Assembly (NCBI GenBank): GCA_026260175.1
Contig: JAKCWW010008502.1
Span: 4,127 to 25,716 of the forward strand
Direction of reading: 5' to 3'
Length of the DNA stretch: 21,590 bases
Source of the DNA: Reticulitermes lucifugus
Taxonomy: Eukaryota > Arthropoda > Insecta > Blattodea > Rhinotermitidae
Part shown: in pieces, positions 1-9,710 of the stretch
Layout of the letters: the number at the start of each line of letters is the position of its first letter
Numbering within the stretch: position 1 is the stretch's first letter
Position numbers and translations under genes: made by a program
The notes under the pieces: model-generated
What the model saw: only the letters and a program-made list of their open reading frames with translations
The model's database searches: none
Told to the model about the DNA's origin: nothing

Positions 1-184
1 TCAGAGCTCACCCTGCACATAGCAGGAGGCCTTTGCCCTCATGGGATATTATAGGCTTATTTTATTTTGGCAGTCATTTAATTTTTGTTACCTTATCACA
101 TTCTTGTATTATTTGTTGTGTAAAGTAGAGGTTTTGTTTAAACTTGAGCATATGTCAGTGTTGTTTGATGCTACTTGTTTTAAG

Positions 185-347
185 GTGAAAATAATCATGG
201 CAACAAACCGCCCAGACACACTGGATCCTGCATTGCTTCGGCCAGGCCGCCTAGATCGAAAGATTGAAATTCCACTGCCCAATGAACAGGCTCGTTTGGA
301 GATCCTCAAGATTCATGCTGGACCTATTGCCAAGCATGGTGAAATTG
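185..347 (+). CDS. PSMC6: 26S proteasome regulatory ATPase Rpt4 (PSMC6), penultimate coding exon
   Basis: Rpt4 is one of six AAA+ ATPases in the base of the 19S particle; it unfolds substrates and threads them into the 20S core. This exon encodes about 54 residues from the end of the AAA+ large domain. Visible motifs are the sensor-1 block IMATNRPD and the arginine-finger block [10 protein letters not shown], followed by [17 protein letters not shown], which matches PSMC6 better than other Rpt subunits as I recall the family. The acceptor is ttttaag before GTGAAA. The donor is gtgagt at 348, leaving one base (G) of a split Asp codon. The open frame runs further upstream to 41, but that part is intron: it has no family similarity and precedes a good acceptor. 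Earlier exons lie left of the window. Confidence 0.95.
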
Positions 348-1229
348 GTGAGTGTACTGTTCAAAAGAATCGGATTAAATGTAGATAGTTGTGATTTCTT
401 TTTAATATAGTGAAATTATCCAGAGACATTTTATGTTTCTGCCTTGTAAGGCAGTAATGACAACACTATCTGCATTTAAAAGTGAGGAGAGGAGGAAAAT
501 TCACTTCACATTTTAAGCTACAGCTTATTAAAAATACAGCTGAATTTTGTATAACATACTTATATTTTGGAGTTATGAAATGTATAAAAATAATTTAAAA
601 AGATGAACATTTAATTGTCTTATTCAGTAAAATATTCTTAGGCTAGCAGCCGTATCAGGTGGTGTACTCACCATTTAACCACCTGATGCGGCTGCTAGCC
701 AGAGAAAATTATATTGAATTTAGTCACCACGAATGCTTCAAATTAGGTATCATTGTCTTATTATTTGTCAACATTTTACTCAATTTGGAAGGCAATATCT
801 ACACGGTGAATTGGAGAGTCATAGTCATAACTACATATTTATATTCTAAGTGAATATAACAGCACTGGAAGTACATAATGAGAGGCTCTGCATTACTTTT
901 AGGGCGATTAAATTGGGGACAAGTTGGGCAGGTCTTACATGCTTGTATGCATAGGAAAATAATACATGCAAAATTTTATCTGTGGAACCTCAAGGAAAGG
1001 AAGAGACTTGGGGATACATGGCATGATAATATTAAAAAGTTAATAAATTCGTAAATTGATAGGATCCAATTGTAGGTTGTAAATACAGTGATCAGTGTGC
1101 AAGTTCTGTAGAAGCAAGGGAGACCTTGATCATGTAAATATGCTATCTGCTTAAGAGTCTTTGCAGTCTAGTTGTTAAGAGATGTTTAATATACAGTACT
1201 TGTGCTAGAAGTACAGATGTATGTTGCAG
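348..1229 (+). other. PSMC6 final intron
   Basis: This 882-base phase-1 intron starts with gtgagt and ends with tgttgcag. Apart from the hairpin at 641-700 I see only AT-rich sequence without a recognisable element. A second possible acceptor (gtacag, ending at 1216) lies 13 bases upstream of the one used. It would change the frame, so the site at 1228-1229 is the correct one. Confidence 0.85.
641..700. repeat. Intronic foldback: 23-bp arms, 14-base loop
   Basis: Arm 641-663 (GGCTAGCAGCCGTATCAGGT and 3 more bases) is the reverse complement of 678-700 except for one position, which would be a G-U wobble in RNA on one strand. The loop is 664-677. There is no obvious target-site duplication next to the arms. 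It lies inside the PSMC6 intron in transcribed sequence and would form a short stable hairpin. It could be a tiny palindromic MITE remnant or a structured RNA; the sequence alone does not decide. Confidence 0.85.
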
Positions 1230-1420
1230 ATTATGAAGCAGTGGTGAAGTTGTCTGATGGTTTTAATGGGGCAGATCTGCGCAATGTTTGCACAGAAGCT
1301 GGTTTGTTTGCAATTCGTGCAGAGCGAGAGTATGTCATCCAAGAAGACTTTATGAAGGCAGTGCGCAAGGTTTCTGATAACAAGAAGCTTGAGTCAAAAT
1401 TGGATTACAAACCTGTGTAG
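1230..1420 (+). CDS. PSMC6: 26S proteasome regulatory ATPase Rpt4 (PSMC6), last coding exon
   Basis: The exon begins with AT, completing the Asp codon split by the intron, so the junction reads [17 protein letters not shown]. It encodes the small helical lid of the AAA+ module, including the sensor-2 segment [15 protein letters not shown], and ends with [11 protein letters not shown] and a TAG stop. The C-terminus lacks the HbYX gate-opening motif, as expected for Rpt4 (the motif is found in Rpt2, Rpt3 and Rpt5). No frame damage is visible. An upstream ATG at 1218 lies in the intron and is not the start of anything. Confidence 0.96.
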
Positions 1421-1476
1421 TAACTGCTACTGAAATTTGTATTAAGATTAAATCTGTTACCTTCCTCAGTGTTAAC

Positions 1477-1482
1477 AATAAA
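1477..1482 (+). terminator. PSMC6 poly(A) signal AATAAA
   Basis: A canonical AATAAA lies 57 bases after the PSMC6 stop codon and is followed by a T-rich stretch. This implies a very short 3' UTR. Confidence 0.75.
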
Positions 1483-1642
1483 GTGTCCTATTTTACTTCA
1501 TATGTTCTGATATTTACAATATTTAAGATATTAATACAGGCTTTCATTTCACAGCCTTTTGAACTCATGGACTATGTGAGCAATTGTTCATAGCCCTGCA
1601 AGCCATCTTATTTACTGTACTTCTTTTGTTATTTGCACTTAA

Positions 1643-2312
1643 TCCTGTGCAAATAATTTTATTATCAGTCAAAGACTCTCATCTCTTAAATGCTCAGTAA
1701 GCCGCCAAAAAGTGTACCTACAGCTGACTGCAGTAGACTGTATGCTAGTGATACCTGGTGTAAATTTAAAAACAATAACTGAATTGAGAAATTTAATCCG
1801 TGTCATTAGGAGGCACTCTACAGATGCAAAGAGGATCCAAAAACTAGAATATCTGACATTTTTGTGAGAAGGCTTATTCATACCATTATGATTATGGAAC
1901 GATCAGTGATTGTCTTTGTACAACTTTTAAACATTACACAGTTTAGCAGGCGATGAAATTATGCATCATCCTCGGATTTGCGTACAAGGGCTGAGAAAAA
2001 AACGTAAAAAAACTGTCATGACAGCAGGTCTCCACACGAAAAATTTGAACACCACCTCCAAAATACAAACAGGAAGGTTGTCCAGTCAACTGACATTCAC
2101 TTCAAGGACAGGTTGTAACCAAGTACCATTTACCTGCATGGATGCTGCCACCTCAAGTGGGGAAAACTGTAGGATGTATGTTGCCTCCTGATGACAGGGA
2201 CTGTGGGAACCTCTGAAATGATGGTACGCTTCAAGACTACGTGGTATCATTTCCAAGAACACAAATTTTATGTTAACAACACTGAAGACATACTAAAGCA
2301 GGTACACATCTA
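1643..2312 (+). pseudogene. Possible eroded coding region, origin unknown
   Basis: Between PSMC6 and WDR4 the + strand holds unusually long stop-free stretches that join with frame changes: 1643-1864 (74 codons, including KRIQKLEYLTF), an overlapping frame open from 1810 to the stop at 1954, and 2170-2309 (47 codons, including YHFQEHKFYVNNTEDILKQ). The stretch between 1957 and 2169 in the same frame as the last one has three isolated stops. There is no start codon, no clean splice-site set and no family I recognise. It could be a decayed gene or transposon ORF, or chance open sequence. I favour decay only weakly. Confidence 0.2.
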
Positions 2313-2423
2313 AGCTGCTTAGGGTGAACAAATTTGATGAAGGTTTATTTTTGGCAGGAAAGGGGATTATAACACAGCAATTGCAATGCCACTGACTCTT
2401 GTATAAATCTTGTTCAAGTCCAG

Positions 2424-2437
2424 TTTATTTAAATAAA
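2424..2437. terminator. Palindromic poly(A) signal serving both strands
   Basis: The 14-base perfect palindrome TTTATTTAAATAAA carries AATAAA on the + strand (2432-2437) and on the - strand (2424-2429). It is the first canonical signal downstream of the WDR4 stop on the - strand that I can find, which would give a 3' UTR of about 650 bases. It also lies past the coding-like remnant on the + strand. Actual use is inferred. Confidence 0.5.
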
Positions 2438-2931
2438 TAAGGAAGAAACTTATGTAACTTACACATGTAAAGTTCTGACACAAAACAAACATTCAAAATT
2501 ATATGCTGGAGTTATCCAACAATAGAGTACTGCCTGATGAAAACCTAAAATCGTGCACTCTTAAAATGTTTTTGTCCACTTATGTCCAGTTAAAACCGTG
2601 TTTATAATACCTGGTTTGTACTTTAACAAAACCTGATATTTTCACTTATAATGAAACAATGCTTTCAGTATCTCCAGTGACAAACTGTCAAATAGCACTG
2701 CTAAATGAACTGGAAAGGATGTCATGGTCTATTTTAAGGTACTACCCCAGCATTCACTTGGAAGGACTGTAGAAAACCATGAGAAACTTCAGTCAGAATG
2801 CTGTGTGTCTCAAAAGTGTAAACCAACTTGTTTGATAAAACTCTGTTAATGAAGGAGACATGGGCAAACACAATTAAACCTTATAAATGTCAGTATAACT
2901 TCCTGTAATCACAGAGGACAGCAATCTTGTC

Positions 2932-2934
<3 letters not shown>

Positions 2935-2968
<34 letters not shown>
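2935..2968. repeat. (AT)17 microsatellite
   Basis: Seventeen uninterrupted AT units lie about 120 bases beyond the WDR4 stop codon, probably within its 3' UTR. In RNA the tract would be self-complementary. Length polymorphism is likely. Confidence 0.97.
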
Positions 2969-2971
<3 letters not shown>

Positions 2972-3088
2972 TACACTAAACTGATGAAAAATTTCCTTGG
3001 AACAGCCTTAATATTTTGAAAATAAACTGCCACCTCCAGGGGTTAAGCAATTTCTTCAATAATGACAAAAATCAAAATATAAGAGTCT

Positions 3089-4294
3089 TTACTTTGTTGG
3101 TAAGTTTGAACAAGAGGATGCTACACTGCTTGCAAATCTCTGCTTCTTCCTCTCTTGATGACCTTGGATGTTGTCAAACTTGCGCTTGTAAAGTACTGAC
3201 AGAAGCTTTGTTGGGGCAATACTTTGAAACAAATCCCACCTACTATTGACTTGTGCTGTAACTGACGTCCCACTGCAAGCCACAAATTGAAGAACCTTAT
3301 AGTCCCACACAAATATACAAAGAGACTCTCCACAAACAGGTCCTAGAACCCAAAGTTCCCTTTGTGAGGTGAGTGAAATGTCCCATGGTTCTGCTTGAAG
3401 CCTCAGAACTTGCATTAAATCAGAAGTGATATAATTTGAATCACCTTTGATTTGGTATACCAGACATCCCTGGAATTTTGATACACAGGCACAGAGTAAT
3501 GAAGTAGTGATGTCTATGCTGCAACAAGTGGTATATCTAATGGGCAATACAAAAGCTTCATTGCCTATCTTACTGTCTTCTACTATATCACTGTTTGCAG
3601 ATATAGAATCCTTACAGTCAATCACATGCAACTGAGTACCAGTTCCATAATCCCATAACCTTACAGTGCCATCTCCTGAACTAGAGATAAGTACAGTTTT
3701 ATCAGATGGCAGAAGAGATAGTCCTGTAATGAATTCCCTGTGGCCAAGACAATATGACTGAATGTTGTAGGTATTTGGGTATCTAGACACCCTTATCTTT
3801 TCATCGCGGTCGCATGTTATTATGTATTTCTCATCTGGCGAGACCAATATGTCTAGTAGCAATGATTGATGTCCTAGGAGAAATTTCCCATCCTCGTGGG
3901 GTTTCTCAACTGAAAAACTATACACAAGCCCAGATTTGTCTGCCAGAATAATTGCTTGAACTGATGGTATAAACCTAACCCTACTTGCAACACGGACAGA
4001 AGTTCGATTACTTATCACTGACAGATTATTTGTCTCCCACAGACTCAGAAGTTTATCACTTGTACAGAGGCAGATATATTTTTCACAGCTTGAAATATCT
4101 GCAGCCACTATATGTGCTTCAGTAGCTGAAGTTGCTTCCTTATCTGTATCACAATTACCAGTTCTGGTTATGCACTTACTGCCTACGTTTGAAATGTCCA
4201 ATATTTGACGACAATCTTCTCCAATCCTGCATGTAAGTGTCTTTGAACCACATGTTATAAGTACACTTGCTTCCTGTACAAAAAGCCTGGCCAT
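3089..4294 (-). CDS. WDR4: tRNA (guanine-N7)-methyltransferase non-catalytic subunit WDR4 / Wuho
   Basis: WDR4 is the beta-propeller partner that holds the METTL1 methyltransferase on tRNA for m7G46 formation in the variable loop; in Drosophila the orthologue is wuho, needed in the germ line. The frame encodes 401 residues, close to the roughly 410 of human WDR4. It starts at ATG 4294 (MARLFVQEAS, with A at -3 and G at +4); the frame is open further upstream, but only non-ATG codons precede this Met. Landmarks are DRDEKIRVS at about 162-170 (the region contacting METTL1, where the human R170 disease position lies), the blade starts LLGHQS (~139-144) and CLGHREF (~183-189), SSGDGTVRLWDYG (~205-217), and the C-terminal LYKRKFDNIQ with a basic tail. 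The frame is intact and has no introns here, unlike the multi-exon vertebrate gene. It is convergent with PSMC6. Confidence 0.93.
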   Translation of the reverse strand: MARLFVQEASVLITCGSKTLTCRIGEDCRQILDISNVGSKCITRTGNCDTDKEATSATEAHIVAADISSCEKYICLCTSDKLLSLWETNNLSVISNRTSVRVASRVRFIPSVQAIILADKSGLVYSFSVEKPHEDGKFLLGHQSLLLDILVSPDEKYIITCDRDEKIRVSRYPNTYNIQSYCLGHREFITGLSLLPSDKTVLISSSGDGTVRLWDYGTGTQLHVIDCKDSISANSDIVEDSKIGNEAFVLPIRYTTCCSIDITTSLLCACVSKFQGCLVYQIKGDSNYITSDLMQVLRLQAEPWDISLTSQRELWVLGPVCGESLCIFVWDYKVLQFVACSGTSVTAQVNSRWDLFQSIAPTKLLSVLYKRKFDNIQGHQERKKQRFASSVASSCSNLPTK

Positions 4295-5466
4295 TATGAA
4301 GTTTATCACTGCCCTCAAAAGCTCTCCTCCCTTTCTGTGACATTCAGCAACACTGTAGAAAATGTAACTTCAACACCTCTGGCAACTGAATCTGAAACAA
4401 ATGCACTATGTCTATAAATAGTTTCAGGTAGACACATGTAATGTTATGGAAAAGCAGAGTCTGAATCTATCATATACACATTTTATCAGAATCTTTATTT
4501 CCTCAAAACAGTGTCACCAAAGAAATTCAAACACCGGAATAGGTTCTGTGGTTGTGTAGCGGCTGTTAACTTAATATTTTGGTATGACTTTGCAAAATGT
4601 ATCTACTGTATGCACGTTATTTATGTGAAAACACGTTTACCATTAATTTTAGTGAATTAAGTGTCACATTCTCTAATGGTAATTTTTAGAACAAGGAGTA
4701 GTAGTTCCTTAAATGTAGCAACTTATATCACTGTCACAGTCAGACATAATATAATAAAATCTGCAGAAAGGAAACCTACACTGTCAGAGAATTCATGTGC
4801 CTTAAAAAAAATTAATGACATAAAAAGAAAAACAATTATTTCTTCACATTTTGCTATTACTGAAAGTTTGTTTCCCTTCGTTTTCATCATTGTTCCCACT
4901 ACTTTAAAAACGGTATGACTTGAAAACATCAACCTCAAATAATCTTGCACATAATGATGAATGGCAGGATGTGTGATTAAGTGTGAACAGAATGAGTAAT
5001 TACACTTTTCCTAGATAATATTTTGCAATTCTGCCATTGTGAGTGAGCCCGGCAATCTCACCACTCCTTTCAGGAGTATCCTGAATTTCTAAATTTACCA
5101 AAAGTATTGCACAATATGGTACCAATATATTACACACGACTTGAATTGTGGCAACACATCATTCCCATGTGGAAGCAAATTGACAAAGGACACAAGACCC
5201 AGAGGGGTAATCATGAAACCCACAGTTTTCCTTTCTTGTTGTTCAGTTATTATACTACACACAAACCTGTGACTTTTGTAGCCAGTCACAGAACATGGGA
5301 TTTTACTCATTCATACCACTGTGCAACACACAAAAAATTACAGAAGCGAGAAACCTAGTCTTACTTAAGTTTGGGGTATTGAATTAAAAAATGACATTAA
5401 GAATTGGCCCTAGTTTCAAAGTTATGGAAGGGATCTCATAAGACCAAGTTACAGTTCAGCAGATGA
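4295..5466. other. WDR4 upstream region and intergenic DNA
   Basis: This stretch should contain the 5' UTR and promoter of WDR4 on the - strand (immediately left of about 4500). I see no TATA box or other element I could defend. The rest is AT-rich. Short open frames at 4661-4918 and 5107-5358 show no family similarity or coding character. A small perfect inverted repeat (TTCAGGA gta TCCTGAA, near 5070) is the only structure noted. Confidence 0.5.
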
Positions 5467-6827
5467 GTAGAGCCACTTACCTCAGACTGCTACTTCTGCA
5501 TGGTGCCTCCTATTCAGAAAGGGATTACCAAGAAGAAAAAGTGGGCAGTGGAGTACCCAAATATACCACTGGCTATTCATTCAGTGCCTCACTGTGACGG
5601 TCTGCCTATTCCAGAGCACCCCGGCAGTTTTCCCCTTGACTGTGATGAGGAAGAGGAGAATACACCTGAACAAACACCACAGCCAACTATTTCAAGAGAT
5701 CTGGAACTTTTCTTGAATGTAACCTCTGCTGAACTGCACAAGATCATGCACAAAGAACTTTCTGACCTCATCAGCAATCTAGAACTGTCGAAGAATAAAG
5801 AAAAACTGTTGTCTTCTGGATGACACTGTGAAAGTGACAGCATTTCACTCCTGCCAGAAAAAGATTTTGAGCAGTTCTTCATCATAACACAAGGTGAAGT
5901 CGATGTATGTAAGAGTGTCAAGGGTCTGATGGCAGCAATGAACATCAAGTACAATCTGGAAGAATGGCAAATATTCATAGACTCCTCCGTGAATAGCAAA
6001 AAGGAGTGTTGTTGTACAAAGGCAATGTACTGCCTTCAATCATGGTTGCCTGTGCCATCCACAAAGAGGAAACATGAAAATGTGAACTAGAAGACATATC
6101 AAGGGCGCATTTGTGGTGATTTGAAGGTAATTGCCATTTTGATGGAAATGCAAAAGCATTACAAAAAATTCTGTTATATCCTATGTGAATGGGACAGTCA
6201 TATCAAAAGTGTTCACTACAGCAAGAAGAACTGGCCTCTACATAAATCACATATACCTGGAACAAAGAACATAGCTCATCAGCCTCTTGTAGATCAATGT
6301 AAAGTTTTGCTTACCCCTCTACATATTAAATTGGGCTTCATGAAAAATTCCATGAAGGCACCAGAGAGAAAGCATTCTCATTCTTGTGTGAGAAATTCCC
6401 AAGGCTTAGTACGGAGAAGATTAAGGCGGATGTATTCACTGGCCCCCAGATATGTCAGCTCTTCAGAGACACTCAATTTGATCCCGTTCTCAGTGATGAT
6501 GGGAAGGCAGCATGGAATGCCTTTCAACATGTTGAGACTGGTTTTCTACGAAATGTAAAAGCCATCAACTACAAGAACCTTACGGAGAATCCTATAACTT
6601 CTTATGAGAAGCTCGGCTGCAACATGTCACTCAAGATGTACTTCCTCCCTTCACACTTGGATTCCTTTCCGGTTAACTGAGGTGCAGTAAGTGACAAACA
6701 TGGTCAGCATTTTCACCAGGACATCTCAGCGATCATGAGCAGATACAAGGGCAATTGGAGTGCTGCCATGTTGGCCGACTGCTGCTGGACGGTGAAGAGG
6801 GATGCTCCGGAAATTCAGTACAAGTGA
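5467..6827 (+). pseudogene. Broken copy of an arthropod multicopy (transposon-associated) protein
   Basis: Although interrupted, successive pieces match one protein family that I know as uncharacterised, high-copy proteins in insects, Hydra and other animals. In order: SDCYFC (5482-5499), KKKWAVEYPNIPLAIHSVPH (5533-5592), an acidic linker, KGLMAAMNIKYNLEEWQIFI (about 5920-5980), GDLKV (about 6118-6132), ILCEWDS, PLVDQCKVLLTPLHIKLGFM (about 6280-6342), KFPRLSTEKIKADVFTGPQI (another frame, about 6390-6450), GCNMSLKMYFLPSHLDSFP, HGQHFHQDI and ADCCWTVKRD (about 6775-6804). Stops occur at 5821, near 6087, near 6678 and at 6825, and there are frame shifts near 6000, 6100 and 6380. The function is unknown; the Cys pairs suggest zinc binding. 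I cannot locate terminal repeats. It is not an active gene. Confidence 0.8.
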
Positions 6828-8020
6828 AAGGGCACTTCTTTAAATTCATGTAAGTTAACTGTTGTTTCCTGCTTGCATACACCAATTGAATTAAATTATT
6901 TTAATCAGAGCCAATCCCGTAATTTAAATGCTAGTTTGATGTTAGGCATTGCAAATTCTACTAAGTGCACATATTTATCTTTCCGTAACCCCAAATTTGT
7001 TCCACAGTGTTAATATCCCTAACAGAGTCATTCTAACTTACCTCCTCGTATCTGCCTTCTTCCAACTAACTGCCTGGATATAACCTTAGAATACACTACA
7101 ACCGCTTGCTCCCTACTCAGTACCACATTCACATACCGTCGGCAATTGATGCAGCGCCTACATACGAATAAACTACTGATTGATTCAATTCAGGTTAAGT
7201 TTTGTAACTGCATCAAGAACTCGTCTGTATACTACTGACTTTTCGGACAAACGCTTCTATACACCCAGCAGTGCAAAAGAAAGTATTACACAAAACACAT
7301 AACTCCTTATGAAAAATTCTGTAGCGAATGTGCGGCTCATCACAACACATCAACACTCTACACACATGTACCATGTATCACAGATTACTACATGCATATT
7401 CCGTGTTTGGATCAGTGGCTCAGAGTATTGGTTACAACCTCCTTCACTCTGTGGTCTTGAACACAGTTCATCTGTAGACCATCCATATAGACGTACACGC
7501 ACTTCACATCCATGGTTAGTGCAAAGGTTTAGAGGACATATCGTTGTGTTTCGTAAATTATTAAGAATGCCGCAGCCAACACAACAATTTAGTACAAACA
7601 CAGTTTGTTTTTATATCAAATTACTAAACATGTCAACCCCTGATAATGGCCCTTAGGTGTTGAAACGTGTAGCAATTTCATAATTGTAAAAACAAACTGT
7701 TTTTTATAATAAATGTTTGTTTTTGTTGACTGTTTGGGATCATCCGTGGCTGCTAGCTGCATGGGTCACGGGAGATCCATGGCGGGTGTGGGACTGGCAC
7801 GGATTATCACAACGTGGACAGTTTTAAAATTTACTAGTACCGCCTTGCTCGTTTGAACAATGCGATTCAATAGCAGAGTCACTATTTTCCACTAAAAAGT
7901 TGTCACAGACGAAGTATCTGAAATAAAAATTCAAGATAGTCGGAAGAACCTTACATGAAGAATATTAAATTGTTCTGATTCCAGTTGTAGTGAGAATGGC
8001 CTTACCCTTGAATTTGTGAA
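6828..8020. other. Repeat-derived non-coding region between the broken TE ORF and the CTC1 5' area
   Basis: AT-rich sequence follows the broken ORF. From about 7300 the sequence looks like the 3' part of a retroelement: an open frame 7309-7656 without recognisable similarity ends just before the 'gttgaaacgtgtagc' tail motif at 7660-7673, and an A/T-rich stretch with AATAAA-like sequence follows (about 7680-7730). Beyond 7740 the composition becomes more GC-rich. No host gene is visible. Confidence 0.45.
7640..7673 (+). other. Retroelement tail motif with hammerhead-like core (degenerate)
   Basis: CTGATAA at 7640-7646 is followed by a weakly paired segment, then GAAAC at 7662-7666 and A-C-G-T-G-T-A-G-C. 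The layout resembles the hammerhead ribozyme core (CTGATGA, stem II, GAAA, short stem III, TH cleavage step), known from Penelope-like elements. Here the first block has one substitution and stem II is mostly lost, so it would be inactive. It may equally be an unrelated conserved tail. Confidence 0.3.
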
Positions 8021-8216
8021 ATCCGCTGTTTCCCGTCTAGTCGTTGAGGCAACCCTGTGTGGCGGTTTTTTGTCGCTGTCTGTTGCGCGGTGCAGAAGGT
8101 TCAAATTTTGATGGTTCTTGGAAAGGGGTGGTCATTAACGAGAATGGACAGGGTTTAGAAGACCAGGAAATGAGCTGCAGAGAAAGGAATTTTGTTAAGC
8201 CCATATGTGGCACCAG
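8021..8216 (+). promoter_or_regulatory. Possible promoter / first exon of the downstream + strand gene
   Basis: About 8030-8100 is richer in GC and CpG than its surroundings. ATG 8170 opens a frame of 15 codons (MSCRERNFVKPICGT) that reaches a usable donor (gtaaat at 8217) with two bases left over. That phase is accepted by the candidate exon at 8531 and by the exon at 13133. An upstream ATG (8118) opens a short frame that ends at once. No similarity supports this; it rests only on composition and phase. Confidence 0.2.
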
Positions 8217-8450
8217 GTAAATTGCTGCCTTCTGTAACGGTTGAAGAGGTGAAACAATTTTATGTCTGATGAAATCAGGGCAGTAAAGTTTCTGTTCAAT
8301 CAGAAAGCAGGAGGATTATCCTCGCAGACAGCCGATGTGGTGTAACATAAAAGAAACCTATTTTAAGTTTTAAGTAACGATCTTGAGATGTTGCTAGTCT
8401 GCGGCGTTTGTAGAATTACAGCCAGTATACTCTGTGTTGGCCAGAATGAG

Positions 8451-8477
8451 TGGTACACATGCGGTGTATGTGTACCA
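8451..8477. repeat. Perfect 10-bp inverted repeat, 7-base loop
   Basis: TGGTACACAT (8451-8460) and ATGTGTACCA (8468-8477) flank GCGGTGT. With a three-base bulge the stem extends by GAAT/ATTC. It lies in an open frame running from ATG 8389 (MLLVCGVCRITASILCVGQN) to a donor at 8488, which is itself an alternative 5' exon candidate. Confidence 0.8.
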
Positions 8478-8530
8478 TTCAGCAGAAGGTGAAGCTTATG
8501 ATTTAAGGTGGAAAATTGTATGATTTTTAG

Positions 8531-8591
8531 TGAACATGAAGTGAAAACTTATGATGACTGCATGTCCAAAATTATTTATAATGTGCAAAAT
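8531..8591 (+). CDS. Weak candidate internal exon, possibly the CTC1 N-terminus
   Basis: The acceptor tgatttttag and donor gtaagg both look good and enclose 61 bases encoding EHEVKTYDDCMSKIIYNVQN. The incoming phase (two bases already supplied) fits the candidate exon ending at 8216 and also the open frame ending at 8487. The outgoing phase is 0. There is no recognisable domain. CTC1 N-termini diverge quickly, so lack of similarity does not exclude it. RNA evidence would be decisive. Confidence 0.2.
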
Positions 8592-9429
8592 GTAAGGTGA
8601 TACCAGGCAAAGTTTGAGGCATTAGTGTTTTAATCATAAACAGTTCTGAAAAATGGCATCCAGAATGTGTGTTTCATAGTTGATTGTCTGCAAACTTGTC
8701 AGCATTTTTAACCTTATGTAACTGATTTATTAATAAGTCACAGAAAACAAATTTCTTACATTAACATTGTTTAGGCTCCAGAGTTCACAAAATAGTTCAC
8801 AGTCATGTTAAGGCTACATTTTCTGACACATTCTCATGAAGTAGGATTTTTGTATGTTGCACAAAAAAAAGTAAGATTTTCAAGTCCATACATGTTTCAG
8901 AAGTAAAGCAGCACAGGTTCTGCAATTCTACACAGTAACACTGTTTGTAATATGTGGTACAATACTTGTTGAACAATCCATACTTTTTTTTCTAAGACAT
9001 GCTAATCTCTAAGTGGGTTACAAAATGCATTGTTATAAATCTGACTTATTTTGAGTCATGTTGGTAAGGTAGTTAAATCTGAAGCCAATTATTTGTACAA
9101 ATATTCAGATTTATGTATGTGAGGTGTGTAAATTACATGATCATAATTCAGTCAGTTCACTTGAATCAATGGAAACCTGTCCTTGGTATATGCAGCACAT
9201 TGCAGGTTGGTTCTGGTTTGAATGATGTTTAGGGATGGCAGTAGTTGGTCATCAGTTAGAGCAGCAGTACTGGTTGGTGTAGTTTTGTCAAATACATGCA
9301 CATTATCTGGTGGCCAAAAATGGATAAATGCTGTATAGATTGCAAACTAAGTGATGCTTGTGAGATTTGAGGTTTTGCAATGGTGTTAATGAAGATTCAA
9401 GTCTTCTGTGATACAGTGCCATATTGATT

Positions 9430-9710
9430 GGCAATTAGGTACTAATGTTTCAGTGGAAGTTGCTGCCTTCATCTTCAAGGTAGTCCAAGAAGAATATGTT
9501 TTGTGGAAGACATGCTTGAATTATGTTCTACCTATGGCCCCATTCACTGCATAGCACCACTGCTCCTGCTGGCATGCTATGCTTTCCACCTAACCTGACT
9601 TTTCCCTTACAATGTAATGATTTCATCGTAGCAACATACATTTTGTCATCTGTGCTGAAGATGGGGGCAGCAAGCTTCTCTGAAACATTACTGTTCTCTT
9701 ATTGAAATGA
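9430..9710. repeat. Inverted pair of CTGAAGAT...CTGAAACATTA units
   Basis: The unit reads on the - strand at 9430-9480 and on the + strand at 9652-9710. Both copies share CTGAAGAT (TTGAAGAT on the - strand), a GGCAGCAA block, CTGAAACATTA and a following ATTG-containing stretch over about 45-55 bases, with substitutions. They flank about 170 bases with no recognisable gene. The arrangement suggests the remains of a foldback element or of a retroelement with inverted terminal units. Confidence 0.6.

Noticed and set aside
41..184. ATG and open frame in front of the PSMC6 exon
   Set aside because: It is intron sequence without family similarity; the true exon begins after the acceptor at 184.
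4295..4318. Extension of the WDR4 frame to position 4318
   Set aside because: The codon at 4318 is TTG, not ATG. The first Met with good context is at 4294.
7741..7765. GGCTGCTAGC shared with the PSMC6 intron hairpin arm
   Set aside because: Only 10 bases match and the surroundings are unrelated, so it is not evidence for a common repeat.
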